NCBI GenBank assembly: GCA_016715865.1
Contig: JADJXM010000012.1
Coordinates: forward strand, 62,001 to 126,000
Source: Acidobacteriota bacterium
GTDB taxonomy: Bacteria; Acidobacteriota; Blastocatellia; RBC074
Reading direction: 5' to 3'
Length of the DNA stretch: 64,000 nt
Shown in pieces: positions 53,123 through 62,655 of this stretch. Numbering within the stretch: position 1 is the first letter of the stretch; each line of letters opens with the position of its first letter. Position numbers and translations under genes: made by a program. The notes beneath the pieces are model-generated. The model ran no database searches. It was given only the letters and a program-made list of their open reading frames with translations, and had not been told where the DNA came from.

Positions 53123-54412
53123 ATGAAGATACTGTTTCTGGCGCACAGGGTCCCGTATCCGCCCGACAAAGGTGACAAGATACGCGCATTTCATGAGTTG
53201 CGAGCGCTTTTCGAACGTGGGCACGATATACATCTCTTCGCATTCGCAGACGATTTGAAGGACCTTCAGTATCAGGTTGAATTGAGCAGGTATTGTACTG
53301 AGGTGCGGGTTCTGCCACTGCGCAGGATGACGGGCAGCCTGAGAGCCGCTGCGAGCCTGGCTCGGAGCCGGCCGCTTTCAGTTGGATACTACGCTTCGCA
53401 AAGGATGCGCAGACTGGTTGATCGCGCGGTCATGACAAGCGATTTCGATGCCGTTCTGGTCTATTCGTCGACGATGGCACAGTATGCTCCTGCGTCGCTG
53501 GCCGCACGAACGGTCGTCGATCTGGTCGATGTCGATTCAGAGAAATGGCGTGACTACTCGCGCAGGGCTGGTGGTCTGAAAGCCAGGCTTCTCGCGCTTG
53601 AAAGCGAGCGGCTGCGCCGGTATGAGTACGAGATTATTCATCAGGCGGCCTGGACGATCCTCAGTTCATCCCGCGAAGCGTCGCTGCTCGATGAACTCGA
53701 TGAGTTCACTCGCAGAGCGAGGCTGCGGATTATGACCAATGGAGTCGATACGGATTATTTTCTTCCGGGGGATTCACCGCCGGAGTCCAGACCATATCTG
53801 GTCTTCACGGGAGTCATGAATTATCTGCCGAATGTGGAAGGCGTCTGCCGGTTTGTCGATCAGGTCTGGCCGCTGATTCGCGCCGAATCGCCCGAGGCCG
53901 ATTTCGTGATTGTCGGCCGCAATCCGGTGGTGGCTGTCAGGAAGCTGGCGAGGTATGACGGAGTGAGCGTCACCGGTGAAGTTGATGATGTGCGACCGTA
54001 CCTGCGACGTGCGACGGTCATGGTCGCTCCGCTGAATTTCGCTCGCGGGGTTCAAAACAAGCTGCTCGAAGCGATGGCTATGCGAAAACCGATTGTTGCA
54101 ACGCCTGCTGCAGTCGCAGGCTTGCGCGTCGAAGATGGCGCTCAGGTCTCGATCGCAGAGTCGCCGCAGGCATTCGCCTCCGCTGTCGTAAGAATCATCA
54201 ACGACAGGGACTGGCGCGAATCTCTGGCCGATTCCGCGCGAATTTTCGTCGAGCGCGAACATCAATGGCTTTCGATTCTGCAACCCTTGCTGCGACTGAT
54301 CGAATCATTCGGAGACAGGCAGGCTGTCGGATCACGGCTTCCGGTTCCCGGTTTCCAGTCACTTCTCCATGGTTTCGTTGAGTCACAATCGCGACCTGAC
54401 ACACAGAAATAA
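53123..54412 (+). CDS. Glycosyltransferase, exosortase-A-associated (TIGR03087-like)
   Basis: A 429-residue GT-B glycosyltransferase. MKILFLAHRVPYPPDKGDKI then RAFH is the hallmark N-terminus of the exosortase-linked sugar transferase group. VVDLVDVDSEKWRDYS and the donor-binding half (VFTGVMNYLPNVEGV, NKLLEAMAMRKPIVATPAA) follow. The last 30 codons run into the word-repeat element at 54340 (SRLPVPGFQSLL), so the C-terminus is partly repeat-encoded. It lies 6 bases after the FemAB-like stop, same operon. Confidence 0.92.
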   Translation: MKILFLAHRVPYPPDKGDKIRAFHELRALFERGHDIHLFAFADDLKDLQYQVELSRYCTEVRVLPLRRMTGSLRAAASLARSRPLSVGYYASQRMRRLVDRAVMTSDFDAVLVYSSTMAQYAPASLAARTVVDLVDVDSEKWRDYSRRAGGLKARLLALESERLRRYEYEIIHQAAWTILSSSREASLLDELDEFTRRARLRIMTNGVDTDYFLPGDSPPESRPYLVFTGVMNYLPNVEGVCRFVDQVWPLIRAESPEADFVIVGRNPVVAVRKLARYDGVSVTGEVDDVRPYLRRATVMVAPLNFARGVQNKLLEAMAMRKPIVATPAAVAGLRVEDGAQVSIAESPQAFASAVVRIINDRDWRESLADSARIFVEREHQWLSILQPLLRLIESFGDRQAVGSRLPVPGFQSLLHGFVESQSRPDTQK

Positions 54413-54460
54413 ACCTGAACCGTCAAGAATACTGGAAACTGGAAACTCCCAACTGGAAAC
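54340..54460. repeat. Inverted word-repeat element 12 (GGAAACT type) overlapping a gene end
   Basis: ccggttcccggtttccagt, inside the 3' end of the glycosyltransferase gene, faces actggaaactggaaact at 54432. It is the only element clearly inside coding sequence. Confidence 0.7.
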
Positions 54461-54468
54461 TTATAACG

Positions 54469-55698
54469 ATGAGGATTCTGCACGTTCTGGATCATTCACT
54501 GCCGTATTTCAGCGGTTATGCGTTTCGCAGCAGCTATCTGCTGCAGGCGCAGACGCGGCTGGGGCTTGATCCGATTGTGGTCACGTCTCCGAAGCATGAG
54601 CTGTTTCAAAACCCCCGCGAACTAGTTGACGGGATCGAGCATTACCGAACCACATGGCCCGAGATTACATCAACGTCCAGGCTCCAGTCGGCGCCGATGA
54701 TCCGGCAGATGAGTTCATTGAACGTCCTGACGAAAGAGGTTGCCCGGCTGGCTGAGCACCTGAAGGTCGATCTGATTCATGCCCATTCGCCGTCGGTCAA
54801 TGGCATGGCCGCGGCGCGTGCCGCATCGCAGTTGCAACTGCCCTGGATTTATGAACTGCGGTATTACGATGAAGACGCAGCTGTCGATCGCGGCAAGTTC
54901 CGTCACAATTCGATCAGATATCGAGTCTCGCAGAGAATCGAGCAGAGCGTGCTGGCACAGGCGCCGCGGATAGCCGTCATCAGCGCCGGGCTGCGTGACG
55001 ACCTGAAGCGGCGGGGCATCGATGAACGACGGATCATAGAGATTCCCAATGGTGTCGATCCCGAGCTTTTTCAACCTCTATCGCCGGACCCCGAACTGGT
55101 CCGCCATTACCGCCTTTCGGGAAAGATCGTCTTCGGATTTATCGGGTCGCTCTATTCGTACGAGGGACTCGATCAACTGATTCAGGCGGGAATCGAACTG
55201 CTCAAATGCCGCCGTGACATCAAGCTGCTGATCGCCGGCGAGGGCGAGATGCTGGATCAATTGCGCTCTCAGGTCCCCGAGCAGTTGCGCGATGAGATCA
55301 TCTTCGCAGGCAACGTGCGCCATCACGAAGTTCAACGTTTCTATTCGATCATGGACGTCATGGTCTATCCGCGCATCCGATCGCGGTTGACCGATCTGAC
55401 GACCCCGCTCAAACCTCTCGAGGCGATGTCGATGAGCAAACCTGTGATCGTCAGCGATGCCGGCGGTATGCTCGAAATTGTCACAAACGGCGAAAATGGC
55501 CTTGTCTTTCCGGCAGGCAGGGTCGACCTTTTGACGATACTACTCGGACGTTTGGCCGACGATCTCGCTGGAGGGCTCAAACTCGGTCGCCGGGCACGAC
55601 AATTCGTCATCGAAAATCGTGATTGGCGGCGGATCGTCACCAGATACCTCGATGTATACGGCGAGTTGACCGGCAGGCTTCAAGCGTCGCGGGATTGA
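54469..55698 (+). CDS. Glycosyltransferase family 4, exosortase-A-associated (TIGR04063-like)
   Basis: A 409-residue GT4 enzyme. MRILHVLDHSLPYFSGYAFR is the recognisable start of the PEP-CTERM/exosortase-A glycosyltransferase group. IHAHSPSVNGMAAARAA, PNGVDPELFQ and the nucleotide-sugar motif TTPLKPLEAMSMSKPVIVSD with the E-x7-E pattern follow. It probably adds a sugar to the growing lipid-linked repeat unit on the inner face of the membrane. Confidence 0.93.
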   Translation: MRILHVLDHSLPYFSGYAFRSSYLLQAQTRLGLDPIVVTSPKHELFQNPRELVDGIEHYRTTWPEITSTSRLQSAPMIRQMSSLNVLTKEVARLAEHLKVDLIHAHSPSVNGMAAARAASQLQLPWIYELRYYDEDAAVDRGKFRHNSIRYRVSQRIEQSVLAQAPRIAVISAGLRDDLKRRGIDERRIIEIPNGVDPELFQPLSPDPELVRHYRLSGKIVFGFIGSLYSYEGLDQLIQAGIELLKCRRDIKLLIAGEGEMLDQLRSQVPEQLRDEIIFAGNVRHHEVQRFYSIMDVMVYPRIRSRLTDLTTPLKPLEAMSMSKPVIVSDAGGMLEIVTNGENGLVFPAGRVDLLTILLGRLADDLAGGLKLGRRARQFVIENRDWRRIVTRYLDVYGELTGRLQASRD

Positions 55699-55704
55699 GA
55701 TCAA

Positions 55705-56571
55705 ATGCCAGGCGAGCCGGGAACGCCGGGAGGGCCAGGGAGGTTTAAGGAAGTGAATCCCGTTGAGTACGAATGGAGCGACAGTTTGCCGGCCCACCTG
55801 CGTGAGCTGGTTCGCTACCGTGAGCTGCTATGGCAGATCACTCAGCGCGAGATCAAGGTCCGCTACAAGCAGAGTCTGCTTGGGATGCTCTGGGCGATTC
55901 TGCAGCCGCTATCATTGATGGTCGTCTTCACGGTCTTTTTTTCGTGGTTTGCGCGACTGCAAAGTGACGGCATCCCCTACCCGATCTTTTCCTATGCCGC
56001 GTTGCTGCCATGGACATTCTTATCGACATCGCTTTCATTCGCTGTTCCCAGCCTGATTGCTAATTCACATATCATCACGAAGATCTATTTTCCAAGAGAG
56101 ATCATTCCGCTGGCGTCAGTGTTGGCCGCGCTGCTCGATTTTTTTATCGCATCAGGAGTTTTCGTTCCGTTATTGATCTGGTACGGCATCGAGCCAACGC
56201 GTAATTTGCTCTTCGTGGCGCCACTGCTGGTGGTCCAGATCGTCTTCGCGACTGGTCTTTCACTGCTGCTCTCCGCATTCACCGTTCTTTATCGGGATGT
56301 TCGGCACGTCCTGCCGCTGGCGATTCAGATATGGATGTTCGTGACGCCGATTCTCTATCCGGCCTCGGTTGTGCCGGAGCAGTGGAGGGTCTGGTATTTC
56401 TTGCTCAATCCGATGGCGGTCATCATTGAGGGATATCGCCGAAGCGTGGTTCAGGGAGCGGCGCCTGAAGCGGGTTATTTGATAGTAACCGCGGGCATAT
56501 CAGTGGCGCTGCTCTGGATGGGTTATGCTTATTTCAAGTATCTGGAGAGGGATTTCGCGGACATTGTCTGA
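55705..56571 (+). CDS. Polysaccharide ABC exporter, permease (Wzm-like)
   Basis: A 288-residue ABC-2 permease of the O-antigen/capsule type. The amphipathic N-terminus (YRELLWQITQREIKVRYKQS) precedes about six membrane segments (LLGMLWAILQPLSLMVVFTV first). VTPILYPASVVPEQWRVWYF and LNPMAVIIEGYRR are the family signatures. It works with the ATPase that follows after 15 bases. The proline/glycine-rich first 12 residues (MPGEPGTPGGPG) may indicate a later true start. Confidence 0.93.
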   Translation: MPGEPGTPGGPGRFKEVNPVEYEWSDSLPAHLRELVRYRELLWQITQREIKVRYKQSLLGMLWAILQPLSLMVVFTVFFSWFARLQSDGIPYPIFSYAALLPWTFLSTSLSFAVPSLIANSHIITKIYFPREIIPLASVLAALLDFFIASGVFVPLLIWYGIEPTRNLLFVAPLLVVQIVFATGLSLLLSAFTVLYRDVRHVLPLAIQIWMFVTPILYPASVVPEQWRVWYFLLNPMAVIIEGYRRSVVQGAAPEAGYLIVTAGISVALLWMGYAYFKYLERDFADIV

Positions 56572-56586
56572 GGCGAGAGGCGCTGA

Positions 56587-57351
56587 ATGAAGATCATTTC
56601 GGTCGAGCGCGTATCAAAACTTTACCGGCTCAACAGGCTTGGTGCACGGTCGATCCGCGAGGAAATGGTTCGTGCCGGCAGACGGCTCCTTGCGCGCGAC
56701 GGCCTGTTTGACAGCGATGACTTTTACGCTCTGCGCGATCTGAGTTTCGATGTCGAACCAGGAGAGACGCTCGGCCTGATCGGTCCGAACGGCTCAGGCA
56801 AAAGCACAGTCCTCAAACTTCTCGCACGAATCAGCTACCCGACGACGGGGCGGATTATCGTTCGAGGTTCAGTCGCTTCCCTGATCGAAGTCGGGGCCGG
56901 CTTTCACCCCGAACTCTCAGGGCGAGAGAACATCTATCTATATGGATCGATCATGGGCATGCGGCGGGCGGATGTGCGAGCGAAATTCGATCAGATAGTC
57001 GGTTTCGCAGAACTGGATCGATTCATCGACACGCCGGTCAAACGTTATTCGTCCGGAATGTATGTCCGGCTGGGGTTCGCCGTCGCGGCGCACATCAACC
57101 CGCATATCCTGCTGGTCGACGAGGTTCTGGCCGTCGGCGACGCTTCGTTTCAGGACAAATGCATGCTGCGGATCGAGGAACTGCGACGAAATGGAATGAC
57201 AGTCATATTCGTGTCGCATGACATGGCTGCCGTCGAGAGGCTGTGCAATCGTGTGATGCTGCTCGAACGCGGCGCGTTGATCGCTTCCGGCGCTCCGCAT
57301 GATGTGATCGCAATTTATCAGAGGCAATGGGTAGAAGGCAGTAGAAAGTAA
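56587..57351 (+). CDS. Polysaccharide ABC exporter, ATPase (Wzt-like)
   Basis: A 254-residue ABC ATPase. Walker A is GLIGPNGSGKSTVLKLLA, the signature is RYSSGMYVRLGFAVAAH and Walker B is ILLVDEVLAVGDASFQ. It lacks the C-terminal carbohydrate-binding domain that some Wzt proteins use for chain-end recognition. The last codons (VEGSRK then stop) are read from repeat element 13, which supplies the stop. Confidence 0.95.
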   Translation: MKIISVERVSKLYRLNRLGARSIREEMVRAGRRLLARDGLFDSDDFYALRDLSFDVEPGETLGLIGPNGSGKSTVLKLLARISYPTTGRIIVRGSVASLIEVGAGFHPELSGRENIYLYGSIMGMRRADVRAKFDQIVGFAELDRFIDTPVKRYSSGMYVRLGFAVAAHINPHILLVDEVLAVGDASFQDKCMLRIEELRRNGMTVIFVSHDMAAVERLCNRVMLLERGALIASGAPHDVIAIYQRQWVEGSRK

Positions 57352-57461
57352 AAAGTAGAAAGTAGGCAGCAGGCAGTTGGCAGTGAGCAGTAAAAAGTAC
57401 GAAATGGCCCTGCCTTCGCACTTTCTACTTTTTACTTTCAACTTTCTACTACCTTCTTCCC
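57336..57461. repeat. Inverted word-repeat element 13
   Basis: gcagtagaaagtaaaaagt words face actttctactttttacttt words. The centre (tacgaaatggccctgccttc) is almost the centre of element 7. The left end supplies the ABC ATPase stop codon. Confidence 0.8.
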
Positions 57462-57476
57462 ACTGGGAGGAGTGTG

Positions 57477-58370
57477 ATGAAGCTAAGCGTGCTGATTTGC
57501 ACGCGTGATCGGGCGAAGTCGCTCGAAGCGACTCTGGAGACGCTTTTCGCACAGTGTTTCGCTGGCGATTACGAATACGAAGTCCTGATCATCGACAATG
57601 CATCGAGTGATGACACGAGAGAAGTGGTCGGGCGCTTTGAGACCGCTCATCCAGGTTCGATTCGGTATCTCTTTGCTCCGATTCCGGGATTGTCCCGCGC
57701 CAGAAACAAGGCAATGGGCGCAGCGACCGGTGATGTGCTGGTCTTCACAGACGACGACGTGCTTGTCAACGATGACTGGCTCGATGAGATTGCATCTGAA
57801 TTCAGGCGTGACCCCGAATTGCAAATGCTCGGAGGGCGCGTTATGGCGGCCCGTGAGGATCTGCAGAAGGTTGCGCTTCAGGAATCGACCGAGAGGCAAA
57901 GGTTCGTTCATCCTCATGGTGGAACTTTTGTCATGGGAGCGAACATGGCGTTTCGGCGGGAATTGTTCGATCGAATCGGCCGGTTCGATGTCCGGCTTGG
58001 AGCCGGAAGTTTCTTTGCCGGGGCCGAAGACGCAGACATTTTCTATCGCGGACTGAAGGCCGGATTCACGGTTCTCTATGCCCCGAATGTGGTGGTCTAT
58101 CATGATCATCGCCGTGTTACGGTCGGACAGGCATGCAGACTGGAATACGGCTACGGCAAAGGATGCTCAGCCTATCTGGTCAAGCACGCCCTGCACGGCG
58201 ATCGTTACGCTATGCGCATGGTCTACTGGCTGATCTATCGTCTGCCCTCGAGATGGCGCAGGGTAAACGCACGATCATCCGATGTGCTGCAGCGGAGACG
58301 GGCACAGATTCGCGGGATCCTGGTCGGATTGATGGTTGCCCCGCTCGTGATGTGGGGGAAATCAGAGTAA
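57477..58370 (+). CDS. Glycosyltransferase family 2
   Basis: A 297-residue GT-A enzyme. LSVLICTRDRAKSLEATLET is the N-terminal strand, IIDNASSDDTREVVG follows, and VLVFTDDDVLVNDDWLDEI contains the DDD metal/donor motif. FVMGANMAFRRELFDRIGRF is the acceptor-side signature. GGGAGGAG precedes the ATG at 57477 (a GTG lies directly before it). It probably adds a sugar to the repeat unit. Confidence 0.92.
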   Translation: MKLSVLICTRDRAKSLEATLETLFAQCFAGDYEYEVLIIDNASSDDTREVVGRFETAHPGSIRYLFAPIPGLSRARNKAMGAATGDVLVFTDDDVLVNDDWLDEIASEFRRDPELQMLGGRVMAAREDLQKVALQESTERQRFVHPHGGTFVMGANMAFRRELFDRIGRFDVRLGAGSFFAGAEDADIFYRGLKAGFTVLYAPNVVVYHDHRRVTVGQACRLEYGYGKGCSAYLVKHALHGDRYAMRMVYWLIYRLPSRWRRVNARSSDVLQRRRAQIRGILVGLMVAPLVMWGKSE

Positions 58371-58374
58371 GAAC

Positions 58375-59901
58375 ATGGACCAAGGTTTGGTTGAACGATG
58401 GCGAGAGGCGCTGCTGCTGCCCGGAGAGACCGATCCGGTTCTGAGCGGACTGCGCGAACTGGCCGAATATTTCGATCTCAGCCTTGACGATGTTCGTCGC
58501 GACTGCCAGTCGTCGCTTGCCGATTCGAAGTTGGAATGGGAATCGGCCCCGCGGAAAACGCCTGAACAGATTCACGATTTCTATCGTCATACGCGGAGCT
58601 ATATTTTCGAGCACGTCTGGTGGCACGCGACCGACAGCGAAGCCAATGCCGCAAATGTGGCGATCCTCGATTACTTCCGCCAATCTGGCGCAACAAACTA
58701 TCTGGACATCGGATCGGGCGTCGGGGCCAATGCGATCCTTTTCGCTCGTCTGGGATTTAATGTGACACTGGCGGATATCTCGTCGAGCATGCTCGAATTC
58801 GCCCGATGGCGACTTGCCCGCAGAGGTCTGCAGGCTCGATTGATCGATCTCAATCACGAATCGCTGCCTGATCGTTCCTTCGATCTCGCCACAGCCGTCG
58901 ATGTGCTGGAGCACGTGGTCGATCCCGGCGCGACGCTGCGCATTATCGCCCGGTCGCTGACCACAGGCGGTCGCCTTGTCTTCAATTGTCGCGCGGGTTT
59001 CGATCCACAAAGGCCGATGCACATACTGGCCGATGCCGGGCCGGTGTTGGGCAATCTTCGCAGTGCCGGTTTCAATGATATTTCATCGAACAGGAATGAT
59101 CTTTGCCGCCGGGGCTACAAAATAGTCGAGCGTCGCAATACTCGCAGCCTGTTCGACTTAACGATGGGAACGCTCGATCGAATGCGCTACAGCCCGGTCT
59201 TTCTCGGGCCGGGAACGCAGCCGGTCCGTCATCCGCAGTCGATATACCTGGACAGGATGTTGCAGGCGATGGGAAGCCGGCCACGATGGCTGGACGTCGG
59301 CTGCGGTAGGGGCGTTGTTCCAAAGTGGCTCAAGGGGGCGGCGGATGTCGAGGCTGGTCTCATCCGACAGGCTGAGTTGTTCGCCGGTGTCGACCCCGAT
59401 CTGGATGCGCTGCGCGATAATCTGAGCTGCGCACTGCGTGTGTGCTTCGATGGTCAACGGCTTCCATTCGGCGATTCGAGTTTCGACCTCGTGACGAGTA
59501 ACATGGTGTTCGAACACGTCGAGCGACCGGAGGTTCTGCTCAGGGAGATTCGCCGCGTATTGCGACGTGGCGGGCGGTTTATGGCACTCACGTCCAACTG
59601 GCTGGATTTCGTCACGCTTGGTGCGCGCATTGTTCCGGCCCGCTTGCAGCGGCTGGTCGTTTCACATATCGAAGGACGAGCAGAGGCTGATGTCTACCCG
59701 ACCTGGTTCCGGTTCAATCGACCTGCGGGAATCGAGCGGATGTTGCGTGAATGCGGGTTCCCCGAATGTCGAACGGAGAGTCTTGAACATCCCGATATCT
59801 ATTCACACGTGCCCGTACTTGCGCGCCTCGAAACGGCATGGCATTCACTGGCACAACGCCGGCCGGCGTTTCGCGGAGTGCTTCTGATCGATGCCTCGTG
59901 A
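58375..59901 (+). CDS. Tandem double SAM-dependent methyltransferase
   Basis: A 508-residue protein with two class I methyltransferase domains. The first (about 95-250) has YLDIGSGVGANAILFARLGF (motif I) and DLATAVDVLEHVVDPG. The second (about 300-440) has RWLDVGCGRGVVPKWL and DLVTSNMVFEHVERPEVLLR. Two separate SAM sites suggest two methylations of the polysaccharide or its lipid. The fusion is unbroken, with no start signal between the halves. It lies 4 bases after the GT2 stop. Confidence 0.9.
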   Translation: MDQGLVERWREALLLPGETDPVLSGLRELAEYFDLSLDDVRRDCQSSLADSKLEWESAPRKTPEQIHDFYRHTRSYIFEHVWWHATDSEANAANVAILDYFRQSGATNYLDIGSGVGANAILFARLGFNVTLADISSSMLEFARWRLARRGLQARLIDLNHESLPDRSFDLATAVDVLEHVVDPGATLRIIARSLTTGGRLVFNCRAGFDPQRPMHILADAGPVLGNLRSAGFNDISSNRNDLCRRGYKIVERRNTRSLFDLTMGTLDRMRYSPVFLGPGTQPVRHPQSIYLDRMLQAMGSRPRWLDVGCGRGVVPKWLKGAADVEAGLIRQAELFAGVDPDLDALRDNLSCALRVCFDGQRLPFGDSSFDLVTSNMVFEHVERPEVLLREIRRVLRRGGRFMALTSNWLDFVTLGARIVPARLQRLVVSHIEGRAEADVYPTWFRFNRPAGIERMLRECGFPECRTESLEHPDIYSHVPVLARLETAWHSLAQRRPAFRGVLLIDAS

Positions 59902-59945
59902 ATAGTGATGAGTGATGAGTGAATAGTGATAAGTGATAAGACCGT
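59902..59945. repeat. Single-arm word repeat (GTGATGA type)
   Basis: Five or six variants of agtgatgagtgataag in tandem, with no facing complement. It sits between the methyltransferase and the next glycosyltransferase. Confidence 0.6.
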
Positions 59946-59981
59946 TTTGATTGGTCAGTCGCTGGTGTCAGGGAATCCGAG

Positions 59982-60941
59982 ATGCACACGTCACCGACAA
60001 TCAGTGTGGTAATTCCCGCCTACAATGTCGAGGACTATATCGCCGGGACGCTGGAATCCCTCTTCGCGCAAAGCCGGACGGATTTCGAAGCGATCGTCAT
60101 CAATGACGGATCAACGGATAAAACCGAGGATCGGATACTGCCGTTTTTGCCGCGCATCCGTTACATGAGGCAGGAGAATCGAGGTGTCATGGCAGCTCGA
60201 AACGCCGGCCTTCAGATGGCGCGAGGCAGATACATTGCATTGCTTGACGGGGATGATCTGTGGGAACCTGATTTTCTGGCAGTCCTCGCCGGAATGCTGG
60301 ATGCTGATTTGACGGTTGCCGCGGCATACCCGAATGCGATCTTTGAAGGCTCTCCGCGGTTTGATGGAATGCTCTATCAGGAGGTCTATCCCGCCACGGA
60401 CCCCGTCACATTCGATCGCGTGCTCAGGCGCGAATGTTCGATCTTCGGGTCGCTCATCTTCCGAAGAAGTGCGCTGGACATCGTCGGAGGTTTCGACGAA
60501 TCGCTGGATGGGCAGGGCGCCGAAGATCTTGATCTGTGGCTGCGGATGCTGCACGCGGATTTGAAGTTCGTCCTTACACCGCAACCGCTGGTCAGGTATC
60601 GCTGGCGACGTGACTCACTGACGAGCGCGGGCGAAAGTCAGTTGCGCTGCGTCATCTCGATGTACGAAAAATTTCTGGATCGGCAGGCCGTGACCGACAG
60701 TCAGCGATCATGGATTGAAGCTTACCTTCCAGGGCTGCGCGCGCAACTGAATCTGGCAGGTTACAGGAAGTCGCTCGCCGCAGGGTATTTCAATGAAGCG
60801 CGGAGTGCGCTCGATCGTGCGAATCGCCACCTGGACAGTCCTAAACTGCGAGCCGTTCAGTGGGGACTGCGGCTGGCCCCGTCGATTGTCAGGTGGTGGG
60901 CTCTTCGGAATACAAGCGGCAAGCCGGGTGACTTGCGATGA
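59982..60941 (+). CDS. Glycosyltransferase family 2 (second)
   Basis: A 319-residue GT-A glycosyltransferase. ISVVIPAYNVEDYIAGTLES at the start, IVINDGSTDKTEDRIL and YIALLDGDDLWEPDFLAVLA (DxD region) are diagnostic. GAEDLDLWLRMLHADLKFVL is the downstream catalytic-base motif. Its TGA overlaps the ATG of the next gene (ATGA at 60938). Confidence 0.93.
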   Translation: MHTSPTISVVIPAYNVEDYIAGTLESLFAQSRTDFEAIVINDGSTDKTEDRILPFLPRIRYMRQENRGVMAARNAGLQMARGRYIALLDGDDLWEPDFLAVLAGMLDADLTVAAAYPNAIFEGSPRFDGMLYQEVYPATDPVTFDRVLRRECSIFGSLIFRRSALDIVGGFDESLDGQGAEDLDLWLRMLHADLKFVLTPQPLVRYRWRRDSLTSAGESQLRCVISMYEKFLDRQAVTDSQRSWIEAYLPGLRAQLNLAGYRKSLAAGYFNEARSALDRANRHLDSPKLRAVQWGLRLAPSIVRWWALRNTSGKPGDLR

Positions 60942-62065
60942 AGGAAAGAAGGATCAAAATCCTTCACGTGATCGATTCGCTGGCGATTGGCGGGATGGAA
61001 CGGGTCGTCATCGATGTCGTCAACGGAATGGATAATGGGATCTTCGAGCAGGCGGTCTGCTGTCTTTCGCAACGCGGTGAGGGCGCCGGATGGCTGCGCG
61101 ATGGAACCGTCTGTTACGATCTCGGGAAAGGGGCGGGACCGGATCGCCTCATGCCGCTCAAGATTGCGAGCGTGCTCAGGGCTTATCGACCTGATATCAT
61201 CCATTCACAAAGCTGGTCGGGAGTCGATACAGCGCTTGCGAAGCTGATCGCTCACAGCAGAGCACGCCTGATACAAAGCGAGCATGGGCGGAGCTTTCCA
61301 TTTGTCGATGGTGAAAGTCTCAAGCGGAGGCTGGCGAGGCGGTGTCTCTATCAGCTGTCGGATGCTGTTTTTGCCGTCTCCGACGAGGTGCGAGATTATT
61401 ACTGCCGCGAGACGGGCTTTCCGATTGGTCGTATGCAGGTCATACGAAACGGGATAGACGTCAGGCGAATCGATTCGGCTGATCCGGCGCACGCGCGCGA
61501 GGAATTAGGCTTCTCTCGTGGTGATTTCGTGATCGGGACAGTAGCGCGGCTGGACCGGACCAAGGATACGATAACCTTGCTTCATGCCTTTGACGCTCTT
61601 ACGAGGATGACGGATCGGAGAGGAGTCAGGCTGTTGATCGTTGGTGAAGGCGATGAGCGGGTGAGGCTGGAACGGTTTGTCGCTGAGAGATCGCTTGCCG
61701 ACCAGGTCGTTTTCGCGGGGGAGCGTACGGATGTTCCGCGACTGCTCAAAGCGATGGATGTTTTTGCGCTGTCGTCGATTACCGAGGGGATGCCGATTAC
61801 TGTGCTCGAAGCTATGAGCGCCTCGCTGCCGGTCGTGGCGACCGGCGTCGGCGCGTTGCCCGAAATGGTCATAGAAGGCAGTACGGGCTATCTTGTCCGC
61901 CCGCGTGATCACGTCGCGCTGGCCGAAGGATTGGCGAAGATCGTCAATCATCCTGACAGTGGAAGGGAATGCGGACGCGCCGGCCGGCGAAAGGTTGAAC
62001 GGGATTACACGCTCGACCGGATGCTTGGACGTTATCGCGATCTCTATTTATACCTGGCGAAATGA
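60938..62065 (+). CDS. Glycosyltransferase family 4 (TIGR03088-like)
   Basis: A 375-residue GT-B enzyme. KILHVIDSLAIGGMERVVID is typical of the exosortase-linked sugar transferase group. SEHGRSFPFVDGESLKRRLA, IRNGIDVRRIDS and the donor-site ALSSITEGMPITVLEAMSAS follow. It overlaps the preceding gene by four bases and is probably co-translated with it. Confidence 0.92.
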   Translation: MKERRIKILHVIDSLAIGGMERVVIDVVNGMDNGIFEQAVCCLSQRGEGAGWLRDGTVCYDLGKGAGPDRLMPLKIASVLRAYRPDIIHSQSWSGVDTALAKLIAHSRARLIQSEHGRSFPFVDGESLKRRLARRCLYQLSDAVFAVSDEVRDYYCRETGFPIGRMQVIRNGIDVRRIDSADPAHAREELGFSRGDFVIGTVARLDRTKDTITLLHAFDALTRMTDRRGVRLLIVGEGDERVRLERFVAERSLADQVVFAGERTDVPRLLKAMDVFALSSITEGMPITVLEAMSASLPVVATGVGALPEMVIEGSTGYLVRPRDHVALAEGLAKIVNHPDSGRECGRAGRRKVERDYTLDRMLGRYRDLYLYLAK

Positions 62066-62086
62066 ACAAAAAGGAGAGGTGAGGTT

Positions 62087-62650
62087 TTGAGAATCACGCG
62101 AGTTTATACGAAATCCGGCGATGCCGGTGAAACATCACTGGTTGACGGCAGCAGAGTCAGCAAGTCGGATGCGCGCGTCACGGCATATGGCGAAGTCGAC
62201 GAACTTAATTCGTGGATCGGGGTCGTCCGCGTCGGATTGAATGATGACCAGCTCGATCAGGCTCTTGAAAAGATCCAGAACGAACTGTTCATCGTCGGGG
62301 CGGATCTGGCGAGCCCAATGACGATCGAGGTCCCGCGCATTCACGAGGAACAGATATTGCAACTCGAAAATCTGATTGATCTGCTGCTTGAAGAGCTTGA
62401 GCCTCTGCGCGAATTCATCCTGCCGGGAGGCAGCGAGGCGGCGGCTTTCTTGCATATCGCACGGACGGTTGCACGTCGCGCCGAGCGTCATGTCGTCTCT
62501 CTGGCAGCCGAAGCCGAGATCAACAGTCAGGCTATCATCTATCTCAACCGCATGTCGGATCTGCTCTTTGTCATGGCCAGAATCGCCAATAAACGCGCCG
62601 GCGTGAAGGACATCTCGGCCAATTTCAGCGCGCGCGGCACGAAGTCCTAG
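62087..62650 (+). CDS. Cobalamin adenosyltransferase, PduO type
   Basis: A 187-residue ATP:cob(I)alamin adenosyltransferase (MMAB/PduO family), which makes adenosylcobalamin. ITRVYTKSGDAGETSLVDGS is the N-terminal ATP-binding signature, YGEVDELNSWIGVVR and ARTVARRAERHVVSLA complete the trimer active site, and LLFVMARIAN ends the domain. The start is TTG at 62087, with AAGGAGAGGTGAGG upstream. It is metabolically out of place inside a polysaccharide cluster. Confidence 0.93.
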   Translation: MRITRVYTKSGDAGETSLVDGSRVSKSDARVTAYGEVDELNSWIGVVRVGLNDDQLDQALEKIQNELFIVGADLASPMTIEVPRIHEEQILQLENLIDLLLEELEPLREFILPGGSEAAAFLHIARTVARRAERHVVSLAAEAEINSQAIIYLNRMSDLLFVMARIANKRAGVKDISANFSARGTKS

Positions 62651-62655
62651 CACAT

